From assembly GCA_932521035.1 (NCBI GenBank), contig OW051493.1:7936001-8000000 (forward strand): a DNA stretch of 64,000 nt, read 5' to 3'. Origin of the DNA: Oscheius dolichura. Taxonomy: Eukaryota > Nematoda > Chromadorea > Rhabditida > Rhabditidae. The notes beneath the pieces are model-generated. The model was not told the DNA's origin and did not search any database. It worked only from the letters and a program-made list of their open reading frames with translations. The translations under genes and the position numbers were made by a program. Shown here one piece after another: positions 45,942 through 57,329 of this stretch. Each line of letters opens with the position of its first letter. Positions within the stretch are counted from its first letter, which is position 1.

Positions 45942-46400
45942 TTATTCATTTCCGGGCATTACACATACTTTGTTAGAACTGATAGGCGTTTTTCCCTTTG
46001 GGGAAGAGGTTACAGGGGAACAATAGCAGCTGAACTTGTGGCACTTGTAGCAACCCATGTATTGCATGCTCCTTGTCCTACTGTGAGAACAGGGCGTCTT
46101 CCTAGGGGTCAGCCAAGCCGTCGGGGTCGAATCTTCTAAAGTGACACAATAATTCCATTTCTACCGTATTTAATGGATACCTGGAGTGATTTTCTTGAAT
46201 CCAATGGCTGGACCATCTCCTGTCGGCTGACTATTACCCTCCTGGGCTGCCTGTTCCTGCCTAAACCTTTATTTTTCGTAAATTAAGAAGAAAACTCACT
46301 GATACTTGATTCCTTGTAAAATTTTGTCGATGTCCTTTTGTTTGAGTTGTCTCTTCTGTGGCTCAGGGTATTCTGAAGTTTTTGAACTGATGCAGCCCAT
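45942..46400 (-). CDS. Small N-myristoylation-type protein with C-terminal Cys cluster
   Basis: Three exons (46300-46400, 46181-46260, 45942-46135) join in phase for 124 residues. The N-terminus MGCISSKTSEYPEP is a textbook N-myristoylation site (Gly2, Ser5/Ser6) with Cys3 available for palmitoylation, predicting membrane attachment. The middle is Gln/Lys-rich (RQLKQKDIDKILQGIKYQ). The C-terminal exon has MQYMGCYKCHKFSCYCS, four Cys in a tight cluster that could bind zinc or be acylated. No enzyme domain is seen. Similar short acylated adaptors exist in nematodes, but I cannot name a family. Confidence 0.65.
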
Positions 46401-46510
46401 TTTACAGAGGAAAATTGGACGAAATTCCAATTGGCAGCGGAGGGCGGTATTATCAAAGGAAAACAGTGGGCACGGTTATGTTTGACATGGTGAATAAGGT
46501 CAGCTTGATT

Positions 46511-46570
46511 AGATTAAAGGGACTGTCAGGGAGCTTTTTTTCCGGTAGCGGGTCCCGAAGCGACTGAACT
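46511..46570. mobile_element. Single end of the TTAA-type MITE
   Basis: TTAAAGGGACTGTCAGGGAG, followed by a GGGTCCCGAAG block about 20 bases later, matches the left end of the element at 48267. No partner right end was found nearby, so this is a solo or decayed copy. Confidence 0.6.
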
Positions 46571-46746
46571 AACTAGCGTCCTCCATCTTTGGCGCGCACT
46601 GGCGGAACACGAATTTTTGATATTTTCTGATAATGATGATCCTCCTGCCGAGATTTTACGGGTGCAGGGGATCGGACTATCATGCACCGAGCCTATTTAC
46701 ACATTTCTAGCCGTGTCTCGTTTTCCCACCGAATTTATTAGCAGAA

Positions 46747-47217
46747 TATGGAGATTATCTTTTCCAAGAAGTCCCGAAGTTCTACAAGGGCACGGTGTTC
46801 GATAATTCAGGTGTCCTTTTGACAGCATCTGTACTGCTCCCCTGTCTACAGGTTTTATTCCTGGTTTTTTACATCAGAAATTTACAGAAAATGCAATCTG
46901 GTGAATTTGAACTAAGAATTCAATGCCTCGCGAACGCCAACATAGCGGCAGGAAGCGCCTTGGAACCCTACATCCGGGCGCGATACCAGAATATGTTAGA
47001 GGACGGCAGCGGGAGCGTAACCGTCTTGACTGCTCAACAGCAAGAGTTCCTCGTCTTCGTCGAGCGTTTTAAACATTTCCGGGCCAAAGTAGTGACCACT
47101 TGGGGAGAATTCTATGAGCAGCTGGAAGGGCTGATAATTTTCGCGGATGGAGTAAAGAAGACTCCTCTCCTCTTCAAGCAAGTTTACGTCGACGAAATCC
47201 GTGCCCTGTTCTCATAA
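46747..47217 (+). pseudogene. F-box-like family copy D, C-terminal half only
   Basis: On the plus strand, 46747-46851 encodes YGDYLFQEVPKFYKGTVFDN and ends in a donor. 46888-47217 encodes KMQSGEFELRIQCLANANIA, EFLVFVERFKHFRAKVVTTW and GEFYEQLEGLIIFADG, ending at TAA 47215-47217. Both exons align with the last two exons of copy A (8072-9453), 38 kb away and on the other strand. The F-box, Cys cluster and central exons are absent; instead a dispersed repeat (46645-46690) precedes it. Both exons are undamaged, so a short protein of the C-terminal domain is conceivable. Confidence 0.6.
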
Positions 47218-47442
47218 ATGTGCACTCTTTATTCCCGTTATTAATTGATCAACCATGAATTAAGTAATGTATTTCTAGTCTGGTCACTTCTCGATCTTCC
47301 TATATTTTTCCCACTTTGATTCTAATCAAAAAACCAGAAATGCCTCTCCTATATCAGAGGTCGAAATCGCCGTTCAGTTAACGCTCCGGCGACTTGGTTT
47401 CTCCTCCTCCTTCCGTAATACTCCTTTATTTTAGTAAGCAAG

Positions 47443-48563
47443 ATGATGGGAATTGGAGCCACGTCGATTGGAACAGATTTGGACTATATTGAAGGGCTGT
47501 ACCATTCGGGACACAAGAAGGGAATCATGTCGCGGTACTCCAATGAAATGACCAAGCCATTCACTCAAGTCCGCGAGAAGCCTTCGATAACTTATACAGA
47601 AGGTAAGGAATCTTGTTTTGGTAACTACAGTAATCCATTTCTTGCTTGAAACGGGCCAGGATTTCTGAATTTAGAGCAAATTTACTTGCATTACAGGAGG
47701 GTAAAGGCAAAATTCCCCTTTTCACGTGATTTTAGGGTGATTCTATACTTCGGGTTCTTTTAGTTCGGTACAGCAATCTACTAAAAAAATATACGTCTAA
47801 TTTGAAAAGTTGTGACCCGAGTCGCCGAGAAAATTTCCATAAAATCGCCATTTCCAGATGGAAAACGCATGATCAACGGAGAAGTTCAAGAGAAACGAGA
47901 TGGCACTTACCTCTGGCAGACGGCTATCCATTCAATTGCTCTAGGAAAGCCAGTCGATAAAATTCTCGATAAAGAAATGAAGAAAATGAGTAAAAAGGAG
48001 AAAAGATCCATTAAGAAAGGTATCATTGTTATTTTAATTTAAATGAATGGCTTTTTAATAGTTATGCAAAAGCTCATCCATGGAAAAGTGGAAGAACGCA
48101 AGGCCCCTGCTGAACAATGGCATAATGTTGTCTTTTCTACTATCCACGAAGCAGCGGCAGAAGAATTGGAAGGGGAGAAGGAGAAATGTAACAAAGAGAT
48201 GGCGCGGGAGAAGTATGAAATCCTGACAAAAGGTTTGATCTAATTATTTTGCTCTAGATATGATATTTAAAGGGACTGTCAGGGACTGGGATTCCGTTCA
48301 CGGGTCCCGAAGGGATAGCGCGCCCGCCTTGTTAGTATATGGGGGATATAGCTCATTCGATGTGATTTTTGACGCTGATTCCGATGGTGTTTTCCATTTT
48401 TCATAAAAAAATTTGGCCTGTACATATGTGTCTATTTACCTCAACTACAGTAACCCGTCCCAGTCCCTGACAGTTCCTTTAAGAACCTATGAGGATGGAG
48501 AGCCTCCATATAAAGAAGGGAGCAGATCCGGACAAATTGAAGCGACGTATCACCATGGTATAA
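47443..48563 (+). CDS. Small Lys/Glu-rich protein, unrecognised, with MITE in last intron
   Basis: Four exons (47443-47602, 47858-48019, 48062-48232, 48484-48563) join in phase for 190 residues. It starts MMGIGATSIGTDLDYIEGLY, continues SNEMTKPFTQVREKPSITYT and LWQTAIHSIALGKPVDKILD, then Lys-rich KEMKKMSKKEKRSIKK, a helical AAAEELEGEKEKCNKEMARE and the end DPDKLKRRITMV. No signal peptide or membrane segment; probably soluble and helical in its second half. The last intron contains a 208-bp TTAA-flanked element inserted directly at the 3' splice site. Function unknown. Confidence 0.6.
48271..48478. mobile_element. 208-bp TTAA-flanked MITE at a 3' splice site
   Basis: TTAA (48267-48270), then AGGGACTGTCAGGGACTGGG; the right end is CCCAGTCCCTGACAGTTCCT, then TTAA (48479-48482). 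Terminal inverted repeats of about 21 bp plus the TTAA duplication indicate the piggyBac superfamily. The base after the right TTAA is G, so TTAA-G forms the AG acceptor of the final exon of the gene at 47443. Confidence 0.8.
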
Positions 48564-50391
48564 ATACAAGATATCCTCAAATTTACTCAAATTCGCATAT
48601 ATTTGTGATTTCAACGGCACTAATACAAAGATTACGGTACAAATAAAGCATATATCCCAAATTTACCGAACAGAATTTGACGAAAATGGGATTGGAAACA
48701 TTTTGGCGGAACATACCATGCCGAGGTGAAACCTTCCTCCAATACTCATTTTCGTTCCTGATATTGTTCACCGTTCGCTGTATTCAGCGTCGAATTGAAA
48801 GATCCACGAATCCAGCCCGCCTAACTTCCACTTTTAGCGTTAAACCGAGGTTTAATTTCCTTGCTTGGAGGGTCATGGGGGTGGGAGAGGTTGCCAGCTA
48901 GTTCCAGCTAGTTCCATGTCAAATCTGCACTGCTTGTTCTTGACCGTTGACCGTCCAATACTTTCAGTGTATCAGATAGGATGGCTGCCCTGTACGGGGT
49001 TCTTTTTTTCTTATCGCTGAAAATTATCGAAACTCTGTCATTTCGATGAATCCACCTTGCCGTTTTCTCCCGAAAAGAGGAGTAGATTACTATCTAACAG
49101 TTCAACAAGGTTGGGAGCGGGGGGAGGTTAATTTCAGTGAAAATTTGAGAAACAGACAGGGAGAATTGCAATTTCGGGGGCCGAAATGTCATCCTCTGGG
49201 TGAGTGTCTGTTTACAATGGGTTGGGAGGAAGGGGGCTGGCTCCTTTTGTCATCATATCTGTCTGGGCCACATGCCCGCCTTTCCAATGGTTGGAACAAG
49301 TTCAGAATAGCCCCATCCGCAATTTGACCCTAAACTGGGTCTTCAAGAGATTTTCACCGGCTCTGGACCGAATCCAACTCACTATCTGCTATTCCACCCT
49401 CTCCCGCTTTCCCATGGAGACCAGAAACTTCAACTGGCCTTTTAAATTTTGATTTAGCGGTTATCTGATTATTTTAATCAGTGTGCCGTGGAGTGTTTTG
49501 CCCTTTGACTTCTCTCCCCGTCTGCTGGTCGCTCTCTCCCTTCCCCCGGCGTGTAGAAAGCCGCTCACCGCTCTCCTCTTCTGTTTAAACAATAACCATC
49601 ACCCCCCTGTCCCCATTTTGCTCCGTGCCATCGATTATTATCACTCTACCGCCATCTCTCTGTTTATTATCACCGCCGCCAGATCACAGATTGCTTTGGT
49701 CTTTTGGCATGCCCCGTTCTCTCGCCGGTGTCGATTCATCTTTTCGGCGCCTATTTTTGACAGTGGGCATCGTTGGCGGCATCGATTTCTTATCTCTTTT
49801 GACATTGGTCAACGGCACAACACTTACTGCATTTTCTTTCATTTGTTTGTCTTTTAAAGAGGGAAGCGGGGGGTTTTTATTCGTGTCAGCTGCTTGTCAA
49901 TGAATGATGGCTCAAATCATTCTCCGATCCTGCAACGAGACAGCCTCTTGAGACAGAAAAAACGCGGCACCCTGGTCATTTTTGCAGCTGTTCCCCTTGC
50001 TTTCATCAGTTTATTCCAAAATTTGAAGGGTTCTCACTATTTTTCCAGTCCAAACCTTCGACAAGGGGCGGAAAGATATACCCAGCCAGCCGTTGAACGT
50101 TTTCTCATTTTCCCGTCGAAAAAACCATTAAATTTTTTTTCTAAAACTGGTAAAATTTTGAATTTACCGCCTCCAAATCGTTTGGACGAAATGGCAGTCA
50201 AAAGTGGTCAAATTTCTGTTAAAAAAAGCTCATTTTCTTTTTTCTTCTCTCTCCGAAAGCGGCGCTTCCCGTCAGTTTTCTTTCTACTCTTCAGCTTTCG
50301 ACGCCGTTTCTCATTACTTTTTTGTTCCAAATTATTTCAAAACGACTCTATTCCTTGTGGAAAACCCCTTTCTACATCTTTTCTTTCCAGG
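48564..50391. other. Non-coding region upstream of ALDH
   Basis: No supported exon. The strand is pyrimidine-rich from about 49480 onward. The TTTCCAG at 50384-50390 directly before the ALDH start codon may be a trans-splice acceptor. Confidence 0.45.
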
Positions 50392-52553
50392 ATGCTTCGT
50401 CGTTCGGCTGCCACGGGTCTCACCCAGCTGCGTCAACTCTCTACTCCACCTCCAGTCAAGGATATTGCTCCTAAATACACGCAGGTACCAATTCCTCCCC
50501 ATGGATCCTACAACGAATGCCTTTCAGTTATTCATTAATAATGAATTCGTGAACTCGAACAGCGGCAAGACCTTCGACTCATTCAGCCCCTCAACGGGTA
50601 ACCATATTGCCAAGGTGGCCGAGGGAGACAAGACCGACGTTGATAAGGCTGTCAAGGTGGGGAATTCCTTTTATTTTCTATGTTTTACTGGGAATTAAAT
50701 GAGCTACGCAGTGAATTAACTTAAAATTGAATTATAGGCTGCCAGTGCTGCCTTCAAACTCCACACTCCGTGGAGGAAGATGGACGCCTCCCGGCGCGGA
50801 GAGCTCCTGAACAAGCTGGCCGACTTGATGGAACGCGACCGTGTCTTCTTGGCCTCCCTCGAGACTTTGGACAACGGCAAGCCGTATGGTGTGTCCTACG
50901 CGGTCGATGTGGCTGCCTCCATCGACACTTTCCGCTATTATGCTGGATGGGCTGACAAGAACCACGGAAAAGTTATCCCTGTTCCCGGGAACTTCTTCAC
51001 CTATACGCGACATGAACCCGTCGGCGTCTGTGGACAAATCATTCCGTGGAACTTCCCCCTCCTGATGCAGGCGTGGAAATTGGCTCCCGCTTTGGCTATG
51101 GGTAATACGGTAGTCCTGAAGACCGCGGAGCAGACGCCGCTCTCGGCTCTTCATGTGGCTTCTCTTATTCGCGAGGTAAGGGAGCTAATATACCGTAGAC
51201 CTTTAAATTGAACTTCGAAGCTTCTACGCGCTTTTGTACTGGAACGCTAAGACAAATTCTGGCTCTTAAAACCTAGACAAAAAGTCCCTATGGTTCAATT
51301 TTAGGATCAGGGACGAGCGCTCGCGGTGCAAGGCTCTGTACATGGTCTCAAGGGGATTTTTACAAATATGCAAATTATTTGATGGAATTGAATATCCGCT
51401 AAGTTCAGGCTGGTTTCCCTGCGGGAGTAGTGAACATCATCTCCGGATTTGGTCCAACCGCCGGTCAGGCCATTTCCTCTCATCCGGACATTGACAAAGT
51501 CGCCTTCACCGGTTCTACAGAAGTCGGCCGTCTGGTCATGAAAGCCGCTGCTGACAGTAATCTGAAGAAGATCACTCTGGAACTCGGTGGAAAGAGTCCC
51601 AACATCATTTTCGCCGACTCGGATATGGATCAGGCGGTAGAGCAGGCCAATTTCGGGCTCTTCTTCAATATGGGGCAGTGTTGCTGTGCTGGATCCCGTA
51701 CTTTCGTTGAGGGAAAGGTTAGTCAGCGGCTGGCAGTTGCCTTTTTCTTTGTTTGACCAGAAGATTAGCTTCTTATCGCCGGCGAGAGAAGGATTCCATG
51801 AAATTGGATGATTTTTGGGCTCTGGAAACGGAAAATGGGGCCATTTTTTAGTCACAAAGAAAAATTTATGACCTAATTGAGTAGAATTAAGTTTCTGATT
51901 TCAGATTTACGATGAATTCGTGGAGAAGTCGAAGATCCGGGCCGAAAAAGCCGTTGTCGGTGATCCTTTCGACCTGAAGACGACTCACGGCGCCCAGGTT
52001 CCATTTTCTTGTAATTTTAAAGAAACTATAATGTTTTTAGATCGATGGAAATCAAGTAAATACAATTATGAAATTCATCGAAGCTGGAAAGAAGGAAGGA
52101 GCTCGCCTGGTGACCGGTGGAAGCAAATTCGGCGACAAGGGACACTTCATCAGCCCCACGGTCTTCTCCAACGTGACGGATAACATGTGCATTGCCCAGG
52201 AAGAGGTTACCCATTTCTTTTAGTCTACTCAATACGGTATTCTTCAGATTTTCGGCCCTGTAATGAGTATCATCCGCTTCGATGGAGTAGAAGATCTTGT
52301 AGATAAGGCGAACAACACGATCTATGGACTGGGAGCCGGTGTTATGACGAAGGATCTCGACAAGGCTCTCTACGTGGCGAACAATATAAAGGCGGGAACC
52401 GTCTGGGTCAACTCCTACACGGCTCTCTTCCCCCAGGCACCGTTTGGCGGCTTCAAACAGTCGGGAATTGGTCGCGAACTAGGAGAATATGGACTGGAAG
52501 CTTATACGGAAGTGAAGACGGTCACCATCGCCGTTCCTGAGATGAATTCATAA
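50392..52553 (+). CDS. alh-1: Mitochondrial aldehyde dehydrogenase (ALDH1/2 class)
   Basis: Seven exons (50392-50484, 50528-50656, 50738-51175, 51409-51717, 51905-51997, 52041-52205, 52248-52553) join in phase for about 510 residues. The N-terminus [20 protein letters not shown] is Arg-rich without acid, a mitochondrial targeting presequence. Key ALDH features: [20 protein letters not shown], the NAD-binding [16 protein letters not shown] (general-base Glu), [13 protein letters not shown] (catalytic Cys), [10 protein letters not shown], and the C-terminal [20 protein letters not shown]. It oxidises aldehydes to acids with NAD+; length and triple Cys fit ALDH2. The first intron is only 43 nt. 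AATAAA lies near 52619. The symbol rests on similarity to C. elegans ALH-1 and is not verified. Confidence 0.93.
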
Positions 52554-54378
52554 GAAGCGAAGACTTCTTCTCTTCATTCCGTCTCTCTCAAAATTGTGTA
52601 TATTTATGATATGTGTAATAAAAATAAAACAATTCTTTGAACCCTTTATTTCATAACTTGTTTGTAGACTACCGTAAAACTTCTATTAGAACCTCATGTG
52701 GTTGTATATTTCGATACCCTCGCTAAGGGGTGGTTCTATTAGAGGGTGGGGTCCTATTGGAGAGTGTGGCTTTATATTCCGATTGATTTTTCCGGGATTG
52801 TCGGTTTTAAAAAAATGCGATTTTTCAAAAAATTTTATAGATTTACCCATTTTTGACCGGAATTCGATTACAGACGTTATATTTAGTCCGTTTCCAACGC
52901 CTACTTTAGAACGTTTGGTGTTGTTTTCTACTTTCTATGATATCACAAAGGGAGTTACCGTGAAGTACTCGAATTTCCCCACGAAAATCCTGTAGCGGAG
53001 TGGCGCCCCACTATAACCGTGGAATAATCGTTGGAAACGGGATGTAAAGCCTCACTAATTTGTTAGATGCTAGCCAGGGAACCTACGAGGTCAGATCCAA
53101 AGACGCCACCTATTACGTTGTGTTCATCACCCTTTGAAACCCCTATAAACAAATTTTGAGCTGCTGAGCACATGGATCATAACTTGGTGTGTCCCTGCCG
53201 AGTTATGAGGGTTTGACGTTTGAAAATTAATTCAATGTTTGGATATAGAAAATGGGTGAAAAACGCCGAAAAACTCCATTTTTTTCAGCGATTCCGGAAG
53301 TCAGTTTATAGAAAAGACAAGTGATAGCTACTTCTTGTTCCACCAACCTTCTCACCTGACTTCTATCCATTGTTCGCGGTACCGGACTCTCTGCAAAGTG
53401 CCTCGGCCAATTTATAAATTTGCCATATTGCCCTCCCCTACACCCTGACCTTTCCCAAAGAAAGCGATGGTCATTTCCCCTACTTGGTAAGGTTCCACCC
53501 AAATAATAAAACTGTTCGATTCTCTCTCTCAGTTGATTTCAACACTGAAAATACAAAAACAGAGGCAAGTTTTATAGTAAATCTACTAGAAAAACTAAAA
53601 ATTAATAAAATAAAACAAACGCGTGGTAGGACACAGAACCAGCCAAGGCCAAGCGTGAATATTGATTACAAATGTTTCTAGAGCAGGTCCCGTAGCAATG
53701 GCGCGCGCAGTCCTTTAACCTCGTGGAATATCCACTGGAAAAAGAGTATAAACGGAGGAAATGATACCAAACTAAAATGTAAACCGGAAAAATGTGGTGC
53801 TCAAAGTTTTCTCAGGATCTAAATTTGTGATTCCGACTGATTTATGGCCTTCCAGATGGCCGTAAGGGTGATAAGAACGTTTTAAAACAGATTCTACTCA
53901 AATTTTCCTAAATAGTCTTGTTTCTCGAACAAGAATAGCCCTTTTTTCCATCAGTTGAAAACATCTACGGGCATCACTCGGCGGCAGATCAGCTGTGGTT
54001 GCGCTTCCCAGTCTCGGCCATATCCGCCAACCCGAAACCTGCTATATTCCAGCAGCCAGCAACAGCCGATCCAATATTCCAAATCTCGTCGTTGGGCATC
54101 GCTCTCGACCGTTTCATTCTTCCCTTTTCAGTTTTCTTACTTCAATCTTCCTCCTTCCGTTTGTAATAAAAGTGAAATATGGCCCTAGATAACCATCTCC
54201 GGAAAGATGATGCGAAGACTCGGACAATCGGCCTACCGTTGCGAATCTCCTCATTTACGAGACCAGGACACAATCTCCTTGGAATCTACTTGTTCCCTTC
54301 CTTCTATAGACTACAGCCGGGTTCATTTCTTCTTTGAAAAACAATGAAATGGTCTAGGAAGAGGATGCAATCTCTCTA
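52554..54378. other. Spacer with one protein-like exon candidate
   Basis: Mostly non-coding. At about 53961-54163 (plus), after a TTTTTTCCATCAG, one frame reads ENIYGHHSAADQLWLRFPVS and PKPAIFQQPATADPIFQISS, then a TAA that abuts AATAAA. This resembles a last exon with its polyadenylation signal. No upstream partner exon could be found, so it is not called as a gene. Confidence 0.3.
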
Positions 54379-56774
54379 ATGACACTGACCATGGAAGAGA
54401 GCGACGAGGCAGCCACTCCCGTGCCGGATGGAACGGATTTCAGCCAAAGTCGGCACGCGGAGAAAGATGAAATCACAACTATTTCTGCCAATGTCTGTAG
54501 AAAGGTCAGTTTTGGGGAATCTTTCACTTTCGAGCCCGATAAGAAGTCCTGAAGGGAAATCAAAGCTATCAACGCATTCACCTGGAAGTTTAAGATTTTT
54601 TGATACTGTAACAACCTAAAAAACTAAAATGATTGTGTAGCTAACATTGTGACCATCATATGAAACCATAAAGTTCCACAAAAACCCTTTGTTCTGGCTC
54701 TAAAAGATCGAAGACAACAGGGGGATGGCGCCCTCCAATTCACCTGTTTACTTTTTTAAACCAAAACTAATGGGAAACGGACATTTTCGGATAGACCTCA
54801 TCGTGGCCATCATTCTGGGTTAAAAATGCTACAAATCTTCCCACTGCCGATTGCAGAGGGCTAAAAAAAGGAATGAGGCACCCCACTGGGTTAGGCGCCC
54901 GAGAAACAAGCACCCGATCATTTTCACCTCATTTTCAGCTGGATACAATAGTTGCCCTGATTGCTGACTTCACCTCAGACGTGATGTCTCTCCGTGAACA
55001 GGCTCCCGATCTTCTCAAAGAGCTACGAGTAAGTCTCCATTGAACTGACAGCCCGGATCAGCCCGGCTGCCTATCACTTTATCACTTTCTCTCGCCGTTA
55101 AATTTTATGGAATCCCACGAGATAACCCTCGCTTTCATTAGCATATCGAAGTTCTCGGAGGAGTGGGGCTGCTTTCAATTCGAACCTGTCATAAAAATCG
55201 CATTAAAATTTGAGAGAAATTGGCGAGAAGATTCCACCGCGTTGGGGGGGATTTGCTTGTCACATAAGCGCGGAAGGAGCCAATCCTCCAGGAATTTCGA
55301 AATTTTAGGGAAAAGTGCTTCCCTATCTGATAAATTTGGATATGGACATGTCACTGGCGGAGAATCTCGTCCGCTACAATATTGACCACTCAAATATCAA
55401 CGAGGATAGGATTGACTGGCTGCTACAGTACAATAAATACCATGTAAGTGTCGTTTTCTTGTTAAAAGAGGCGAGACCGCGGGCCAAGTTTAGTCTACAG
55501 AGCCTAAAATTCGTCTTTGTATTCTTGAAACCACCTCTGACCGGCTCTAATTCCGATCAGGGGCAGTTTATTGAGCGAAATCATCTTCCACGGCTTCAAA
55601 ACAAAGCGGATCGGGACCAGAAGTCCGAAAAATAGAGTTTCAATTCATTTGAAAGAAGACGATTAGGGTTTTTGGAACCGAAAATATCCAACCCTGATGA
55701 TAGATTGTGAACTCCAAAATCGACCCCGGTAACTTCTCAGGAAACTCCAGGGTCGACCTTGGTATAGACACGGCGAGATTTCCACCTTTTCCGGGAATTA
55801 GAACGATCAGGTTGAAATTTTGGGGCTTAAAAAGATGTAAAAATGCTCAGTTTGGAAAAAAGCTTGAACCTGATTCATTCGTCCCTGTTCGAGACTTATA
55901 GGATGATGGGAGCAGGCCACAGTTTCCCTTTTAAATTCACCTGCAAACGGTATCAAATTCTAAAACTGACCCCTCCTCCCAAATTGTCCTATCCCTAACT
56001 GTCCTTTCCTTGTATCCCCCTGTACACAGCCTATTCTCTACGTGACAGTTTCTATTCAGATGGAAATGAGACGTGTGTTCCGCGAGCTGTCGGGAACCGT
56101 TTACGAGGACTTGGAGGACGCTTTAGAGTTGCGATGTCGAGGTAAGATAAAACGGGGCAATTCTTCTAATTCCAAGAAATTAGTCCCCCTCTTTGCAAAG
56201 TTTAGCTCTTCCCCTCGGAAGTTTGATTAGTATAAACGCTTGGCCGTCTCTCTCGCAGCCCCCTCTAATATATACAATCGGTTCAGACAAAGAAAAAGGA
56301 TCGATTGACCTTAGCGGCCTGGCAGATAGGCCAGGAACAAACAAATCTCATAGCAGCCGCAAAAAGTGCCACCTGTGAGCTATGATACTATTTCTTTTGA
56401 GCGGGGCGGATGGGTGGCAGGGTGCGACTCCCATTGGGAAAGGGGGAAGCGGTCGCGCGTCTTTTGATACGCTTCCGGTGGCATTTACCCTTTTTGCAAT
56501 GTCAGTGAGACAAAAGGAACCAATAGAAGCGAATATAACAGCTCCTAGAAGAAGATCCCTGGGTTACTGTAGCCTAATATTAACTTATGGCACCCTGAGC
56601 GCATTCCAGGCTCAGTTTCCCGCAAAATTAGACAACAAAATGCGTTTTAGGATGCCCAAATACTCGGCCTTATTTTCAGGAATAATCGCCAGAAGAGCCA
56701 AGCCCGAAACGATTGAAAACTTGGCCGAAATGAGAAGAGGAATGCAACGAGCTGTAAGCCTGCTCTGTTGTTAA
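54379..56774 (+). CDS. Small helical protein, unrecognised
   Basis: Five exons (54379-54504, 54939-55028, 55309-55443, 56060-56141, 56680-56774), each with good GT and TTTCAG-type ends, join in phase for 175 residues. An acidic leader (MTLTMEESDEAATPVPDGTD) is followed by LDTIVALIADFTSDVMSLRE, GKVLPYLINLDMDMSLAENL, RIDWLLQYNKYH, MRRVFRELSGTVYEDLEDAL and ETIENLAEMRRGMQRAVSLL. Nearly every segment is amphipathic helix. An alternative last exon at 56261 would end QRKRID. No signal peptide or domain recognised. It lies tail-to-tail with the Eph receptor gene. Confidence 0.5.
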
Positions 56775-57329
56775 TTTTCCCCAATTTTTCCCAAAAAGGA
56801 AGATTTTCCTGGCTTTCTTCTCCGAGAAGAAACCCTTCCTTCCTTTACTAGTTTATAAAAAAGATAAATTTTAATAAAAATACAATTTATTTTTGTTTCT
56901 TGAGGTGACACCGTATTATGAACAAGATATATTCATCAATAAATGCACAGAAAACAGATTAAAATAAGAATATATAGACTATATGACAACCTAAAAATGA
57001 CTCTTTGAGGTACGGTAGGGGCCTGTCCTCAATTTTTTTTTATATTAAAGGAAAGGGGGAAGAATAGCACCCGGAGGTTTTAAAGAACGGAGAAGAGAAT
57101 TGATGGAGGTGGAAAGGCTGGTCACAAAGGCACGATAAGTGTGCTATAAAAAGAGGAAGAGACAAAGGGACCCGGATGAGTTTACATTTACAAGGACAAG
57201 GGGAAAGAACGAACAGAAAATATGGAATTGTCATCGGAAAATGTACCTGTTTTGGAAAGAGACTGGATTAAAGTTCCCTTTTTTGTATTAGGGAAGTGGT
57301 CAAAATACACGGGGACTGGAAGGGAGAGA
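56775..57329. other. Convergent 3' ends of two genes
   Basis: AT-rich with AATAAAA-type signals on the plus strand near 56870-56880 and 56938. No exon seen. Contains the 3' UTR of the leftward Eph receptor gene. Confidence 0.4.

Noticed and set aside
49894-50538. 214-codon plus-strand frame ending inside ALDH exon 1
   Set aside because: It runs through T-rich leader sequence across the probable trans-splice acceptor and passes into ALDH in the wrong frame. Composition is Phe/Ser/Arg low complexity.
50732-51855. Long minus-strand frames opposite ALDH
   Set aside because: Antisense shadows caused by strong codon bias (G/C-ending codons) in a conserved enzyme.
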